Source: Listeria goaensis
GTDB taxonomy: Bacteria > Bacillota > Bacilli > Lactobacillales > Listeriaceae
Direction of reading: 5' to 3'
NCBI RefSeq assembly: GCF_900186125.1
Contig: NZ_FYBQ01000006.1
Span: 99,275-163,274, forward strand
DNA length: 64,000 bases
Below, in pieces: positions 25,603 through 34,530 of this stretch. Below the pieces are notes generated by a model that worked only from the letters and a program-made list of their open reading frames with translations, was not told the origin of the DNA and did not search any database. A program made the translations under genes and the position numbers. Position 1 is the first letter of the stretch. Each line of letters starts with the position of its first letter.

Positions 25603-28600
25603 TTATTCTGTTAACTGAACATCATCTTCCGACAATATATTTCCTAAGTCGTCTTTCCCATATACTTTTACCTCGTCAGTCAAGCTTGTTACTTTTCCTT
25701 TAAGATAATATTTATACGTATTGTCAGCTGCAACAGGAATCGTTTGCAGTTCTGTTCCATTAACTTCTACAGAAACACGAGTAACTTCGCCAGTGTACGT
25801 GCCCTCTAAGTAGTCACCTGTAATTTTATAGCTATTTGCTGTGATTGTTCCTGTTACTTCTCCTAGAACAAGATCCACCTCAGCAACTTGCGTACCATCA
25901 GCTGCATATCCTATCATTTTGACTTCATCATCTACACTATTTATTAATGTAGCAGCATAATATTTGATGACATTTCCTGTTGCTGGGATTCTCGATTGTA
26001 CTACTCCATTAACAACCAGTTCAACTCGACTAACATCACCAGTATACGTACCTTCTACATATTTATCTTTGCCGACTTTAAATTCTTCGAGTGCAATGCT
26101 TCCAGTCACAGGTGGTTTATCTGCAACACTCACTGGTACACGATTTAATTCTTTACCTAGAGAATCATAAGCAATCGCATATACCGTATCATTTGAACTT
26201 GTGATTAGATTTTTCGCATAATACTCATATTTATTGTCAGCAACTGGAATAGCTTTTTGAACTACACCGTTAACCTCTAAAGCTACACGTTTCACGTCCC
26301 CAGTATATGTTCCTGTAACACGGATATCTGTACCAAGCTGAAATGAATTCGCTGTAATTGTCCCGTCTGTTGTGTAAATATTCAATTGCTTAGTGCTAAC
26401 TACTTTACCTTCCGAATTCAATCCTTCAACCATTACTACGTCCGTCGCTGAAGTTACAATATTCTTTGCGTAATATTTTAGTACGCCGCCTATCGCAGGA
26501 ATTGTTGAATAAGTTTGATCTCCTTTTGTTACACGGATTTTCACGATGTCTCCTGTGTATGTTCCTGTAATATACGTTTCAGACCCCAATTTATATGAGT
26601 CTAATAAAATTTCTCCAGTCGTATCGGCTGCTGATTTAACAGTAATTGCTTTACTGTCTAGTAAATTACCTTTGTCGTCATAGCCTTTAACAATAACTTG
26701 ATCACTTACTTTTAAAATTTTATCATTCGCATAGTAATTGAAAGTGCCACCTGAAACAGGTATTCTTGTATATTCTTGCCCATTAACAGTGATACTAATT
26801 TTAGTAATGTCTCCTGTGTATGTTCCACTTACATAGTTTTCAGTACCTTTTACAAAATCTTTTGCTGTAATTTCCCCAGCAGTTGCCTCTTCCCTAACAT
26901 TAACAAGTGCACGGTCTAACTCTTTGCCATTTGCATCAAGTGCGACTACATACACGACATCTGTTACGCTTGTAATTAAATTTTTCGCATAGTATTTATA
27001 CGTATTTCCAGTTACCGTGATAGCTTGTTTTTCTTCACTATTTACGATTAATTTAATTTTTGCTACGTCGCCTGTATAAGTTCCTTCCACATAACTATTA
27101 GTACCTAATAAATAGTCTTTTGCTGTAATCGTTCCGGAAGTTGGCTCTTTAATATTGACTTTTGTACGATCTAGTTCTTTGCCGCTTGCATCGAGTGCAA
27201 CTGCATATACTTCATCACCCGCATTTAAAATCTTGTCTTTTGCGTAATAACGATATGCGTTTCCAGTTACCGTAATCGTTTGTTTTTCTTCACCATTTAC
27301 AATTAGTTTTACTTTTGCTACATCGCCCGTATAAGTACCTTCCACATAATTGCTCGTGCCAATTGTGTAATCTTTCGCTGTAATTGTGCCTTCAGTTGGT
27401 TTCAGGATATTAACTTTTACGCGGTCTAATTCTTTACCAGCTGCATCAAGTGCGACTGCGTATACTTCATCGTCTACGCTTGCGATTTTATCATTCGCAT
27501 AGTATCGATATGCATTACCTGTTACCGCAATGGTTTGCTTTTCTTCAACATTTACGATTAATTTAATTTTTGCTACATCTCCTGTATAAGTTCCTTCCAC
27601 ATAGTTACTCGTACCAATAGTATAATCATTGGCTAGGATAGTTCCTTCGGTCACTTTTTCAACTGTGACCGTAATCGTTTTAGTTGCTTCATTGCCATCG
27701 CTATCTGTTACTTTGTACGTAACTTGATAAGTGCCTGCTTTTGTTGTATCGACATTGTTCGCTGCCACTTCAATTGCACTTGTTAAGTCACCATCTTCTG
27801 TGTCGCTCGCTGTTACACCAGTTTTCGGATCAAATGCATCGCCTACCTTTAGCGTTTTATCCGCTGCTGTGATGACTGGGCTATCATTTGTTGTGACTGT
27901 AACCGTAATCGTTTTAGTTGCTTCATTGCCGTCGCTATCTGTTACTTTGTACGTAACTTGATAAGTGCCTGCTTTTGTTGTATCAACATTGTTCGCAGTA
28001 ATTTCAATTGCACTTGTTAAGTCGCCATCTTCTGTGTCGCTCGCTGTCACACCAGTTTTCGGATCAAATGCATCGCCTACTTTTAGCGTTTTATCCGCTG
28101 CTGTGATGACTGGGATATCATTTGTTGTGACTGTAACCGTAATCGTTTTAGTTGCTTCATTGCCGTCGCTATCTGTTACTTTGTACGTAACTTGATAAGT
28201 TCCTGCTTTTGTTGTATCGACATTGTTCGCTGTTACTTCAATTGCACTTGTTAAGTCGCCATCTTCTGTGTCTGTTGCTGTTACACCAGCGATTGGATCA
28301 AATGTATCGCCTACTTTTAATGTTTGATCATTCGCATTAATTACAGGTTTATCATTTGTGATGGATCCGTTTGAAAGTCTTTCAAAATTTTGATTTTTAA
28401 ATTCTGTTTTATACGCTGGTACATTTGTGATGGAAACATTGCTAACATTTCCATAAAGATCTGTTATAGATGTTAAATTTCTCCACGTATATTTTGGCGT
28501 GCCGAGAATGTCAGTTCCTTTTTCCCAAGCAGCAATATTTTGATTGGTAGTCGAGAATACGCCACCGTTACCCTCCATGTAAAGCGCTAAACCAGTGGAG

Positions 28601-29541
28601 TTTTCATTTCTAAAATCAAAATAAGCGACACTATCCATTGTCAATTTCCCTGCTGGCGAAATTTGGACAGCATATAAGCTTATCGGCGCAGAAATAGCTT
28701 CAAATGAGGTACTTTTTGTCATCGTTAATTGATTGACATAAATTCGCGAATCTGATGACATTACTGCTTTTTGATAATTTAATTTCACTTTACTAGAAGC
28801 ACCGATGTTAACAGTTGCTTCTACACCTTTAATGCTTGCATACCTACTCACAACATCAAGTTCTGACGAATCACCAACTGTAAATGTCTGTTGTGGACCA
28901 TTTAAATATATACCGATCCCCATTGTATCAATAGATAATTTAGCACCTGCACCTAACTGTACGTTACCGGAGGAGTATACTTGAACAGCATTTGCATCTC
29001 CTGTATTTTTGATTGTTGTTGTTGAAGTAGAGTCAAAAATAAGGTTTTTTACATTAAAAACATCAGTTGTTCCTGAAGTTGTAAATGTATTGTTTCCTTT
29101 TATATAGGTGACACCATTCGTATTAGAAATAGCTGCGCCACCATTCAAAGTGACATTTTCAAGTGTAACAGCATAATTTACAACGCTTGTTTTGAAAATG
29201 GTTTGTGAATTTGACGAAAAATTGATATTTGAGAAAATAACGCTTGCGGCGCTCGATAAATCACTCGCAAAACTGCTATTATTAAGCGTTACTTTATGAT
29301 TAGCCCCTTCGATTGTCACATCATGTTTAATGACATAATTTGTATAATCATTTAGTACCAAATCATTTTGTAGTATAACTTTGCTAACTAAGTCGTTATT
29401 TAACGCATCCCTAAGTTCCTTTTCAGTACTTACTTCAAGCGTTACCCCTGTTTCCGCTTTTGCCGTTACAGGTAAAAGCGCATTTGATAATGTTAATAAA
29501 ACTAGCATTGCAACAACTAGTGATGATAATATTTTTTTCAT
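25603..29541 (-). CDS. Large secreted Ig-repeat adhesin 1 (1312 aa, no LPXTG)
   Basis: Signal peptide at about 1-30 (cleavage near AKA). The N-terminal domain (about 35-400) is a right-handed beta-helix or pAdhesive-like fold, with repeated short strands, T/S/N-rich. Three DUF5011-like Ig modules of 78 residues follow (each with GDxFDPxxGVTAxDTEDGDLT), then eight modules of about 80 residues with the hallmark VEGTYTGDVAKIKL. The protein stops after the last repeat (DDVQLTE) with no LPXTG, membrane anchor, GW or LysM domain, so anchoring must be indirect. AAAGGAG precedes the ATG. It heads the first polysaccharide locus. By family it is an adhesin; the ligand is unknown. Confidence 0.85.
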   Translation of the reverse strand: MKKILSSLVVAMLVLLTLSNALLPVTAKAETGVTLEVSTEKELRDALNNDLVSKVILQNDLVLNDYTNYVIKHDVTIEGANHKVTLNNSSFASDLSSAASVIFSNINFSSNSQTIFKTSVVNYAVTLENVTLNGGAAISNTNGVTYIKGNNTFTTSGTTDVFNVKNLIFDSTSTTTIKNTGDANAVQVYSSGNVQLGAGAKLSIDTMGIGIYLNGPQQTFTVGDSSELDVVSRYASIKGVEATVNIGASSKVKLNYQKAVMSSDSRIYVNQLTMTKSTSFEAISAPISLYAVQISPAGKLTMDSVAYFDFRNENSTGLALYMEGNGGVFSTTNQNIAAWEKGTDILGTPKYTWRNLTSITDLYGNVSNVSITNVPAYKTEFKNQNFERLSNGSITNDKPVINANDQTLKVGDTFDPIAGVTATDTEDGDLTSAIEVTANNVDTTKAGTYQVTYKVTDSDGNEATKTITVTVTTNDIPVITAADKTLKVGDAFDPKTGVTASDTEDGDLTSAIEITANNVDTTKAGTYQVTYKVTDSDGNEATKTITVTVTTNDSPVITAADKTLKVGDAFDPKTGVTASDTEDGDLTSAIEVAANNVDTTKAGTYQVTYKVTDSDGNEATKTITVTVEKVTEGTILANDYTIGTSNYVEGTYTGDVAKIKLIVNVEEKQTIAVTGNAYRYYANDKIASVDDEVYAVALDAAGKELDRVKVNILKPTEGTITAKDYTIGTSNYVEGTYTGDVAKVKLIVNGEEKQTITVTGNAYRYYAKDKILNAGDEVYAVALDASGKELDRTKVNIKEPTSGTITAKDYLLGTNSYVEGTYTGDVAKIKLIVNSEEKQAITVTGNTYKYYAKNLITSVTDVVYVVALDANGKELDRALVNVREEATAGEITAKDFVKGTENYVSGTYTGDITKISITVNGQEYTRIPVSGGTFNYYANDKILKVSDQVIVKGYDDKGNLLDSKAITVKSAADTTGEILLDSYKLGSETYITGTYTGDIVKIRVTKGDQTYSTIPAIGGVLKYYAKNIVTSATDVVMVEGLNSEGKVVSTKQLNIYTTDGTITANSFQLGTDIRVTGTYTGDVKRVALEVNGVVQKAIPVADNKYEYYAKNLITSSNDTVYAIAYDSLGKELNRVPVSVADKPPVTGSIALEEFKVGKDKYVEGTYTGDVSRVELVVNGVVQSRIPATGNVIKYYAATLINSVDDEVKMIGYAADGTQVAEVDLVLGEVTGTITANSYKITGDYLEGTYTGEVTRVSVEVNGTELQTIPVAADNTYKYYLKGKVTSLTDEVKVYGKDDLGNILSEDDVQLTE
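27649..28350 (-). repeat. Three tandem 234-bp repeats encoding DUF5011-like Ig modules
   Basis: Units at about 28350-28117, 28116-27883 and 27882-27649. The last two are nearly identical at the DNA level, which points to recent duplication or gene conversion and makes copy number likely to vary between strains. Confidence 0.85.
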
Positions 29542-29871
29542 GCCATATCTCCTTTTTGAACTAATAAAATAAGTCGTGATATATCTTTCAGAATTATGAA
29601 TATTTTAAATTTCCATGATACTCACTCCCCTAAATTAACTTCCCATTTAAAGAAGTTAGGATTTATAAAACAGTATAGCAAGGAACACCTAAGTAAGTCT
29701 GTATACTATTTATGAGGAATTACTTTTTTTACGACCCTTTCATTCAAAAAAAAACATTGACAAATTTCAAAAAAAGGGTTATGGAATCGCATAATTGTGA
29801 ATATTTTCCACAAAAAAACTGCTTACAAAAATCGTATTACGGGATTTTTGCAAGCAGTGCTCATTTAATTA
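29542..29871 (-). promoter_or_regulatory. 330-bp gap: promoter and leader of adhesin 1, terminator of the reductase-like gene
   Basis: On the minus strand an extended -10 TGCTATACT lies with its hexamer at 29677-29672; the -35 is weak. The roughly 125-nt leader carries a 7-bp hairpin (29636-29658) and a strong ribosome binding site AGGGGAG followed by a three-codon ORF, ATG GAA ATT TAA (29616-29605), far upstream of the adhesin's own site. The far end of the gap holds the terminator listed separately. Confidence 0.5.
29818..29858 (-). terminator. Rho-independent terminator after the dihydrofolate-reductase-like gene
   Basis: Sixteen-bp stem with one mismatch (actgcttacaaaaatc at 29818-29833 against 29843-29858) followed on the minus strand by T7. 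It sits 14 nt after the stop codon. Confidence 0.92.
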
Positions 29872-30381
29872 TTACTTTTCAAATATCATTTCAGCAAATT
29901 GTCCATATTGAGCAACACCAGTTAATTTAAAGCGCTTCACATCTTCATCTTGCGTAAATAATGGGATTCCTTTCCCAAGCAAAACAGGCGCCACTTGGAC
30001 GTACAATTTATCCACCATATTCTCATTCAAAAGCGGGGCCAAAATGCTGTTTCCTCCGACAATCCAAACGTTTTTATCCGCCGGAAGCTGCCGCACAAAA
30101 TCCGCCACATCACCCTCAACTTGCTGAAAACTTTTTATAGCAAGTTCTTTTTCATGGGTAAAAACGTAATTTTGCGTTGGCGCATAAAGCGATTCAATGC
30201 CTGCAATACCCACAATTTCATCGTATGTCTTTTTCCCCATAATCATCATGTCCATTTGGCTATAAAACTCGGCGTAATTGGTTTCCTCCGGAGCACCCGT
30301 TTGATGCAGCCAGTCTAGGCGATTGTTTGCATCTGCCAAGTATCCGTCAAGCGAAACACAGCCGTAGAAATAAATGCTCAT
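29872..30381 (-). CDS. Dihydrofolate reductase/RibD-C family protein
   Basis: A 169-residue protein of the YyaP/YwjB type in the RibD C-terminal fold. The N-terminus reads IYFYGCVSLDGYLADANNRLDWL, followed by MMIMGKKTYDEI and the NADPH-site motif NVWIVGGNSILAPLLNE. Members bind NADPH and reduce folate-like or pterin substrates, usually of unknown identity. AAAGGAG precedes the ATG. It lies downstream of the RpiR regulator gene, 63 nt away, and may share its transcript. Confidence 0.88.
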   Translation of the reverse strand: MSIYFYGCVSLDGYLADANNRLDWLHQTGAPEETNYAEFYSQMDMMIMGKKTYDEIVGIAGIESLYAPTQNYVFTHEKELAIKSFQQVEGDVADFVRQLPADKNVWIVGGNSILAPLLNENMVDKLYVQVAPVLLGKGIPLFTQDEDVKRFKLTGVAQYGQFAEMIFEK

Positions 30382-30444
30382 TCAATTCTCCTTTCGCGCA
30401 AAAGGCCCTTCTAATCCAGTTAAAAGGGTGTGCGCGTACTCGTT

Positions 30445-31296
30445 TTATTCCCGAAAGCGGTTTGTCGCTTCCCGTGATTTTTTGATATGCGTTATCATGT
30501 CCTCGTAGCGTTTTGAGGCAAAATAATAAAACAAAATGTCAACGACCAAAAGTTGCGCCTGTCTGGAGCTTGTTGCAGTGCTCCGTAGTTCGGCTTCTGG
30601 TGCGCGTGATGTTTCCAACACAAAATCCGCAATGGTTTTTAGTTTATTGTTGCCAAAACGTGTTAAACTGACGACTTTCAAGCCGCTTCGTTTTGCCTCC
30701 TTGGCAAGCTGTAAAACTTCTGATGTTTCTCCACTATTTGAGATCGCAATTAAAATACTATTCGGGTTGCCCGCAGAAAGTGCCATTGCTAGAACATGTG
30801 GGTCTTGTGATAAAAAGACATTTTTGCCAGCACGTAACCATTTTTGCGCAATATCTTCTGCAATGAGCCATGACGCCCCAACGCCGTACGCATAAATTGT
30901 TTCCGCTTGTTCCATCTCGGCGCAAACCCTAACAATTGCTTCCTCTCTCAATTGACTAGCCGTATCTTGTGTCGTTTGAATCATATTCGAAACCAGTTTT
31001 TCGCGTATCGAATCAAACGACTCATCTGGTTCAATATCATAATATCCTGCTTTTTTCGGCAACGCGAGTTCCATTGATAACTGCCGCTTGAGTTCCGGAA
31101 AACTATCCAAGTTAAGCGATTTAGAAAAGCGTATCACCGCCGCCGCACTTGCATTTGCCTTTTCAGCGAGGCTTTGCACAGAAGCTTTAACCGCAAAATT
31201 GGGATCCTCTAAAATCGTCCGCCCAATTTTCTGCTCCGAATTAGGTAGCGAGTCCAGTATGCCAGTAATAAGATTGATAATACTACCATTTGCCAT
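30445..31296 (-). CDS. RpiR/MurR-family transcription regulator with SIS domain
   Basis: A 283-residue regulator with an N-terminal HTH (about 1-75; SVQSLAEKANASAAAVIRFSKSLN) and a C-terminal SIS sugar-phosphate-binding domain (about 115-265; IYAYGVGASWLIAED, ILIAISNSGETSEVL). RpiR proteins respond to phosphosugars such as MurNAc-6P or GlcN-6P. No sugar gene is next to it. The mirror-image TGAAA-N5-TTTCA operators at murQP/mupG, 26 kb away, are of the type these regulators bind, so it could be their controller; that is speculation. Confidence 0.88.
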   Translation of the reverse strand: MANGSIINLITGILDSLPNSEQKIGRTILEDPNFAVKASVQSLAEKANASAAAVIRFSKSLNLDSFPELKRQLSMELALPKKAGYYDIEPDESFDSIREKLVSNMIQTTQDTASQLREEAIVRVCAEMEQAETIYAYGVGASWLIAEDIAQKWLRAGKNVFLSQDPHVLAMALSAGNPNSILIAISNSGETSEVLQLAKEAKRSGLKVVSLTRFGNNKLKTIADFVLETSRAPEAELRSTATSSRQAQLLVVDILFYYFASKRYEDMITHIKKSREATNRFRE

Positions 31297-31563
31297 AAAA
31301 TCATTCTTCCCTACTATTTTTTCTTTGATTATAACATATTCGCTTATGATTCGTTACTCAGAACAAGTCTGGTCTACGTTAACCACCTTATTTTTATGCA
31401 TTCAAAACTGCGAGCGGAATCGAAACGTTTCAAAATACGCTGTCGCTTTTATGACATATTTTTATAGAATATACAAATTTAGCCCAATTATCCCACAAAA
31501 ATGCATCACTTTTTAAGCGTGATTGGGATATAATGAAAGAGACTTAGATGGGAGGCCATTTTA
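31297..31563. promoter_or_regulatory. Divergent promoter region of the RpiR and acetyltransferase genes
   Basis: Minus strand: extended -10 TGTTATAAT about 30 nt upstream of the RpiR start. Plus strand: TATAAT at about 31529-31534, about 20 nt before the GGGAGG of the acetyltransferase gene, with no clear -35. Between them the palindrome GAAACGTTTC (31422-31431) could be an operator. Confidence 0.5.
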
Positions 31564-32190
31564 ATGAAGAATATAATCATAATCGGAGACGGGGGACATA
31601 GCAAACTCGTTCAACATCTTGTAAAAGAGCTTAATCATTATCAGCTAACCGAAATTTGGGATGATAAATTCCAAACGGATATATGTATTGATAACATCTA
31701 CTACCGCCCGCTTACGCCGTACTTAGACAAAAAACGCGCTGATGCTTCATTTTTTATAGCCATCGGTGAGAACGCGGCGCGAGAAAAAATAGCCCGGGCG
31801 CTGGCTAAAAATCAGAACACCTTTGCATCACTCATACACCCTACCGCCATCGTGGAAAGCCCGGATCAAATTGGCGTTGGGAGCCTTATTATGGCCCGTG
31901 CAATTGTCCAGCTAAATGCCCATGTGGGAAATCATGTGATAGTGAATTCTGGCGCCATCATCGAACATGATACAAAGCTAGCCGATTTCAGCCATATTGG
32001 ACCGGGTTCCGTTTTAACAGGCGGCTGTAAAGTTGGCCAAGGCACGCTAGTCGGTGCGAATAGCACGTTTATCCCTCTCATTACTGTTGGGGAAAAGGCC
32101 ACTATTGGAGCGGGTAGTGTGGTAACGAAGAATATACCAGCCCGTTTAGTTGCTGCTGGCGTTCCAGCTAAAATCATTTCAAACAAATAA
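31564..32190 (+). CDS. Sugar N-acetyltransferase, NeuD/PglD/EpsM family
   Basis: A 208-residue left-handed beta-helix acetyltransferase. The N-terminal UDP-sugar-binding part starts IIIIGDGGHSKLVQHL. The hexapeptide-repeat helix covers about 100-200, with the catalytic-region motif GAIIEHDTKLADFSHIGPGSVLTGG and GAGSVVTKNIP. PglD/EpsM acetylate the 4-amino group of UDP-4-amino-sugars to give UDP-diNAc-bacillosamine. The dehydratase, aminotransferase and phosphoglycosyltransferase that flank this step are in the opposite-strand operon next door, so this gene likely completes that route. GGGAGG precedes the ATG. Confidence 0.85.
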   Translation: MKNIIIIGDGGHSKLVQHLVKELNHYQLTEIWDDKFQTDICIDNIYYRPLTPYLDKKRADASFFIAIGENAAREKIARALAKNQNTFASLIHPTAIVESPDQIGVGSLIMARAIVQLNAHVGNHVIVNSGAIIEHDTKLADFSHIGPGSVLTGGCKVGQGTLVGANSTFIPLITVGEKATIGAGSVVTKNIPARLVAAGVPAKIISNK

Positions 32191-32220
32191 CCGCATTCGA
32201 GCTCGAATGCGGTTATTTGT
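32183..32220. terminator. 38-bp perfect palindrome acting as a bidirectional terminator that contains both stop codons
   Basis: Arms acaaataaccgcattcgag (32183-32201) and its exact complement to 32220. The plus-strand acetyltransferase stop (32188-32190) and the minus-strand LCP stop (32215-32213) both lie inside the arms, so each gene ends with AAA TAA. T runs are short, so termination strength rests on the long stem. Confidence 0.8.
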
Positions 32221-33142
32221 AGCTCAAGGCAGATTTAATTTCGGCTTGCAGCTCCGCCTTATTTGAAACTTGATAATAATAAATGCCATCTATTTTCGCG
32301 CCAACACCAGGAATGGCCATGTGGACAATATTTTCGCCGGCATCTTGGTAATTCGCTAAGATGTCACGTAAATTGCGAAACGTCAAATTGGTTTCCATAT
32401 TAACCCCAGTTGCTTCGAAAATTTTATCAAAGTTTACAATCGTTTCAGCCGACGCTATTTTGTCCGCGATAGCTAAAATGACTTGCTGCTGGCGCTTTTG
32501 GCGACCGAAGTCTCCTTCGACGTCCGTTTTACGGATTCGAACGTATGTCAGTGCATCTTTTCCATCTAGGTGGACTTCACCCTTTGAAAAGCTTTTTTCG
32601 CCGATACTAATGTTTTTATCATTATTAACCGTAACACCACCCACTGCATCGACCAGGTCACGGAAACCTTCCATATTAATTTTTATAAAAAAGTCGACGG
32701 GTGCATCGAGAAACTGCTCCGTTGTTTGAATCGAAAGCGGCACGCCGCCAAACGCATAAGCGTGGTTAATTTTGTCTTCTTTATTTTTTTTAGGAATAAA
32801 AACGCGGGTATCACGCGGGATACTTGTTAGTATAACTTCTTTTTTCGTTGGGTTCACCGTCATATAAATCATCGTATCCGTTCGCCCCACGTCATGCGTC
32901 CTAGCGTCCGTTCCGAGTAACAAGATAGAAAAAGGTTTGCCGACAGTAAGTTTTGCTGCCGTTTCCCCCTGATTCGCATCTTTTTCAGGAATTCCAGTTT
33001 CAGTATAGATTTTCTGGAACATGCTTGACGAGGAGTAAGCAAAATAGCCAGCATAAATTAGAACGGATAACAGTAACACACTAACACTCCACCAAATTAT
33101 CCGTTTTCTCATCCTTCTTTTCTTTCTCAAAGCGCGTTTCAC
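32213..33142 (-). CDS. LytR-CpsA-Psr (LCP) family glycopolymer ligase
   Basis: A 309-residue protein with a short basic cytoplasmic tail, one membrane helix (about 14-34) and an extracellular LCP domain (about 75-230). The domain has the conserved Asp/Arg set for polyprenyl-pyrophosphate binding: LLLGTDARTHDVGRTDTMI, SIPRDTRVFIP, KINHAYAFGG and LTYVRIRKTDVEGDFGRQKRQQQV. LCP enzymes move finished glycopolymers from the lipid carrier to peptidoglycan. As last gene of the eps-like operon it should attach this polymer to the wall. The GTG start at 33142 has AGGAA very close; a TTG five codons later is an alternative. Confidence 0.9.
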   Translation of the reverse strand: MKRALRKKRRMRKRIIWWSVSVLLLSVLIYAGYFAYSSSSMFQKIYTETGIPEKDANQGETAAKLTVGKPFSILLLGTDARTHDVGRTDTMIYMTVNPTKKEVILTSIPRDTRVFIPKKNKEDKINHAYAFGGVPLSIQTTEQFLDAPVDFFIKINMEGFRDLVDAVGGVTVNNDKNISIGEKSFSKGEVHLDGKDALTYVRIRKTDVEGDFGRQKRQQQVILAIADKIASAETIVNFDKIFEATGVNMETNLTFRNLRDILANYQDAGENIVHMAIPGVGAKIDGIYYYQVSNKAELQAEIKSALSYK

Positions 33143-33148
33143 TTCCTC

Positions 33149-33850
33149 TTAGTTTGTTTCAGCCAAACCATAATAGGCTTCTTCATATTTTGTCCCAGTC
33201 GCTTTTTTATCGTTTAAAACTGCACCGATTACACGGCCCCCAGCCTGTTTAATTTTTTCAAGCGATTTAACCGCCGCTTGTCCTTCCGAGTAGCCACTCC
33301 GCAAATTAAAAATCACGCCATCAACTAAATTAGCAATGAGTAGTGGATCAACAACCGGTAAAACAGGAGGAGCATCAAAAATGACCATGTCAAACATGCT
33401 AGAAATCGTCTGTACAAATTGTTTCATTCGCGACGAGGACAATAGTTCTGCTGGATTAGGCGGAATAACGCCACTCGTTATCGCATATAAATTTTCATGC
33501 GCTGTTTCTCGAATGCAATCTTCTAATAACTCTTGACCAGTTAAAAAGTTACTGACCCCTGTCGTGTTAATTAAATGCAAATATTTGTGTACAGCCGGAC
33601 GCCTTAAATCCGTATCCACAAGCAAAACCTGATAGCCTTGATCAGCAAATGACAGCGCTAAATTAGCAGAAATAAACGATTTCCCTGTACTTGGTTCGGG
33701 AGAAGTCACAACAAGTGATTTAAGCGTTTCAGCTGAAGAAAATTGTGTGTTCGTTCTAATCGCACGGATTTGTTCCGCAAAAACAGAACTCGCATTTTCC
33801 GCATTCAAAAGAATTTTCCGACCACCAAAAGATTTTTGTTTAAAGTTCAT
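33149..33850 (-). CDS. Bacterial tyrosine kinase (CapB/EpsD-type) of polysaccharide synthesis
   Basis: A 233-residue cytoplasmic BY-kinase with Walker A SPEPSTGKSF, Walker A' LLVDTDLRRP and Walker B FDMVIFDAPPV. The C-terminal tyrosine cluster is small (KYEEAYYGL, three Tyr). It works with the separate membrane modulator encoded upstream (4-nt overlap) and controls chain length and export by cycles of autophosphorylation. No tyrosine phosphatase gene (CapC/EpsE-type) is found nearby. Confidence 0.9.
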   Translation of the reverse strand: MNFKQKSFGGRKILLNAENASSVFAEQIRAIRTNTQFSSAETLKSLVVTSPEPSTGKSFISANLALSFADQGYQVLLVDTDLRRPAVHKYLHLINTTGVSNFLTGQELLEDCIRETAHENLYAITSGVIPPNPAELLSSSRMKQFVQTISSMFDMVIFDAPPVLPVVDPLLIANLVDGVIFNLRSGYSEGQAAVKSLEKIKQAGGRVIGAVLNDKKATGTKYEEAYYGLAETN

Positions 33851-34530
33851 CGTTTCGCACCTCCCCTATCCACATGATTGACAACACCTAATATCGGCAG
33901 CCCTAAAAGTTTCTCCACATCTGCCTCCGTTTTAATCGAACTGTCAAAAATTTCCTTCAAAACAATAACTAAGAAAGCAAGAAATAAGCCCACGACAACA
34001 CCGATTGCAAGATGAATCATATGGTTAGGACTTGTCGGATTTTTACTTTCTTCAATATCGGCTTTGGATAAAATCGAGACTTCATTTGTCTTAATTAATT
34101 TCTGCGCACGTTTCTGAAATTCTGCCGCCAAATTGTTAGCCAAACTAACCGCAACGTAGGGATTGTCATCTTTAATCGTCAAATTTAAAACTTGCGAATT
34201 GGAATCACTTGAAACGGTCATACGTGAGGCAATATCTTTTGCTGAATACACCGGAAAATCTTTCGCAACCTCTTTTAATAAATCCGTATTTTTTAAAATA
34301 ACGGCATACGTGTTCACCATTTGAATATTCGCTTGAACTTCCGAACTTTGGGCAACATCGCTTTCACCAGCTTGTGTAACTAAAATTTGCGTAGTGGCAC
34401 TGTACCCTTTTGGAATGACAAAAAATGTTATAATCCCAGCGATAAGAACTGAGATAATCGTAAGACCAATGATGAGCCAACTATTTCGTTTAATAATTTG
34501 TAGCACGCTTTTTACATCTATAGAATCCAC
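33847..34530 (-). CDS. Wzz/CapA-type chain-length modulator of the BY-kinase
   Basis: A 227-residue membrane protein with two membrane helices (about 18-38 and about 172-195) bracketing an external Wzz domain, and a short cytoplasmic tail (IKTEADVEKLLGLPILGVVNHV) that contacts the kinase. It is the activator half of the split BY-kinase pair. It overlaps its upstream neighbour by 1 nt. Confidence 0.9.
   Translation of the reverse strand: MDSIDVKSVLQIIKRNSWLIIGLTIISVLIAGIITFFVIPKGYSATTQILVTQAGESDVAQSSEVQANIQMVNTYAVILKNTDLLKEVAKDFPVYSAKDIASRMTVSSDSNSQVLNLTIKDDNPYVAVSLANNLAAEFQKRAQKLIKTNEVSILSKADIEESKNPTSPNHMIHLAIGVVVGLFLAFLVIVLKEIFDSSIKTEADVEKLLGLPILGVVNHVDRGGAKR

Noticed and set aside
27731..28195. 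Plus-strand ORFs of 76 residues over the adhesin repeats
   Set aside because: They are antisense shadows of the repeat modules, with no ribosome binding site and repeated composition.
27649..28350. Regular direct repeats that could be mistaken for a CRISPR array
   Set aside because: The period is 234 bp, in frame with the adhesin gene, and there are no variable spacers; they encode Ig modules.
30382..30444. GCGCA/CCCTT hairpin as terminator of the RpiR gene
   Set aside because: The stem is broken and lacks a T run, so cotranscription with the reductase-like gene is at least as likely.
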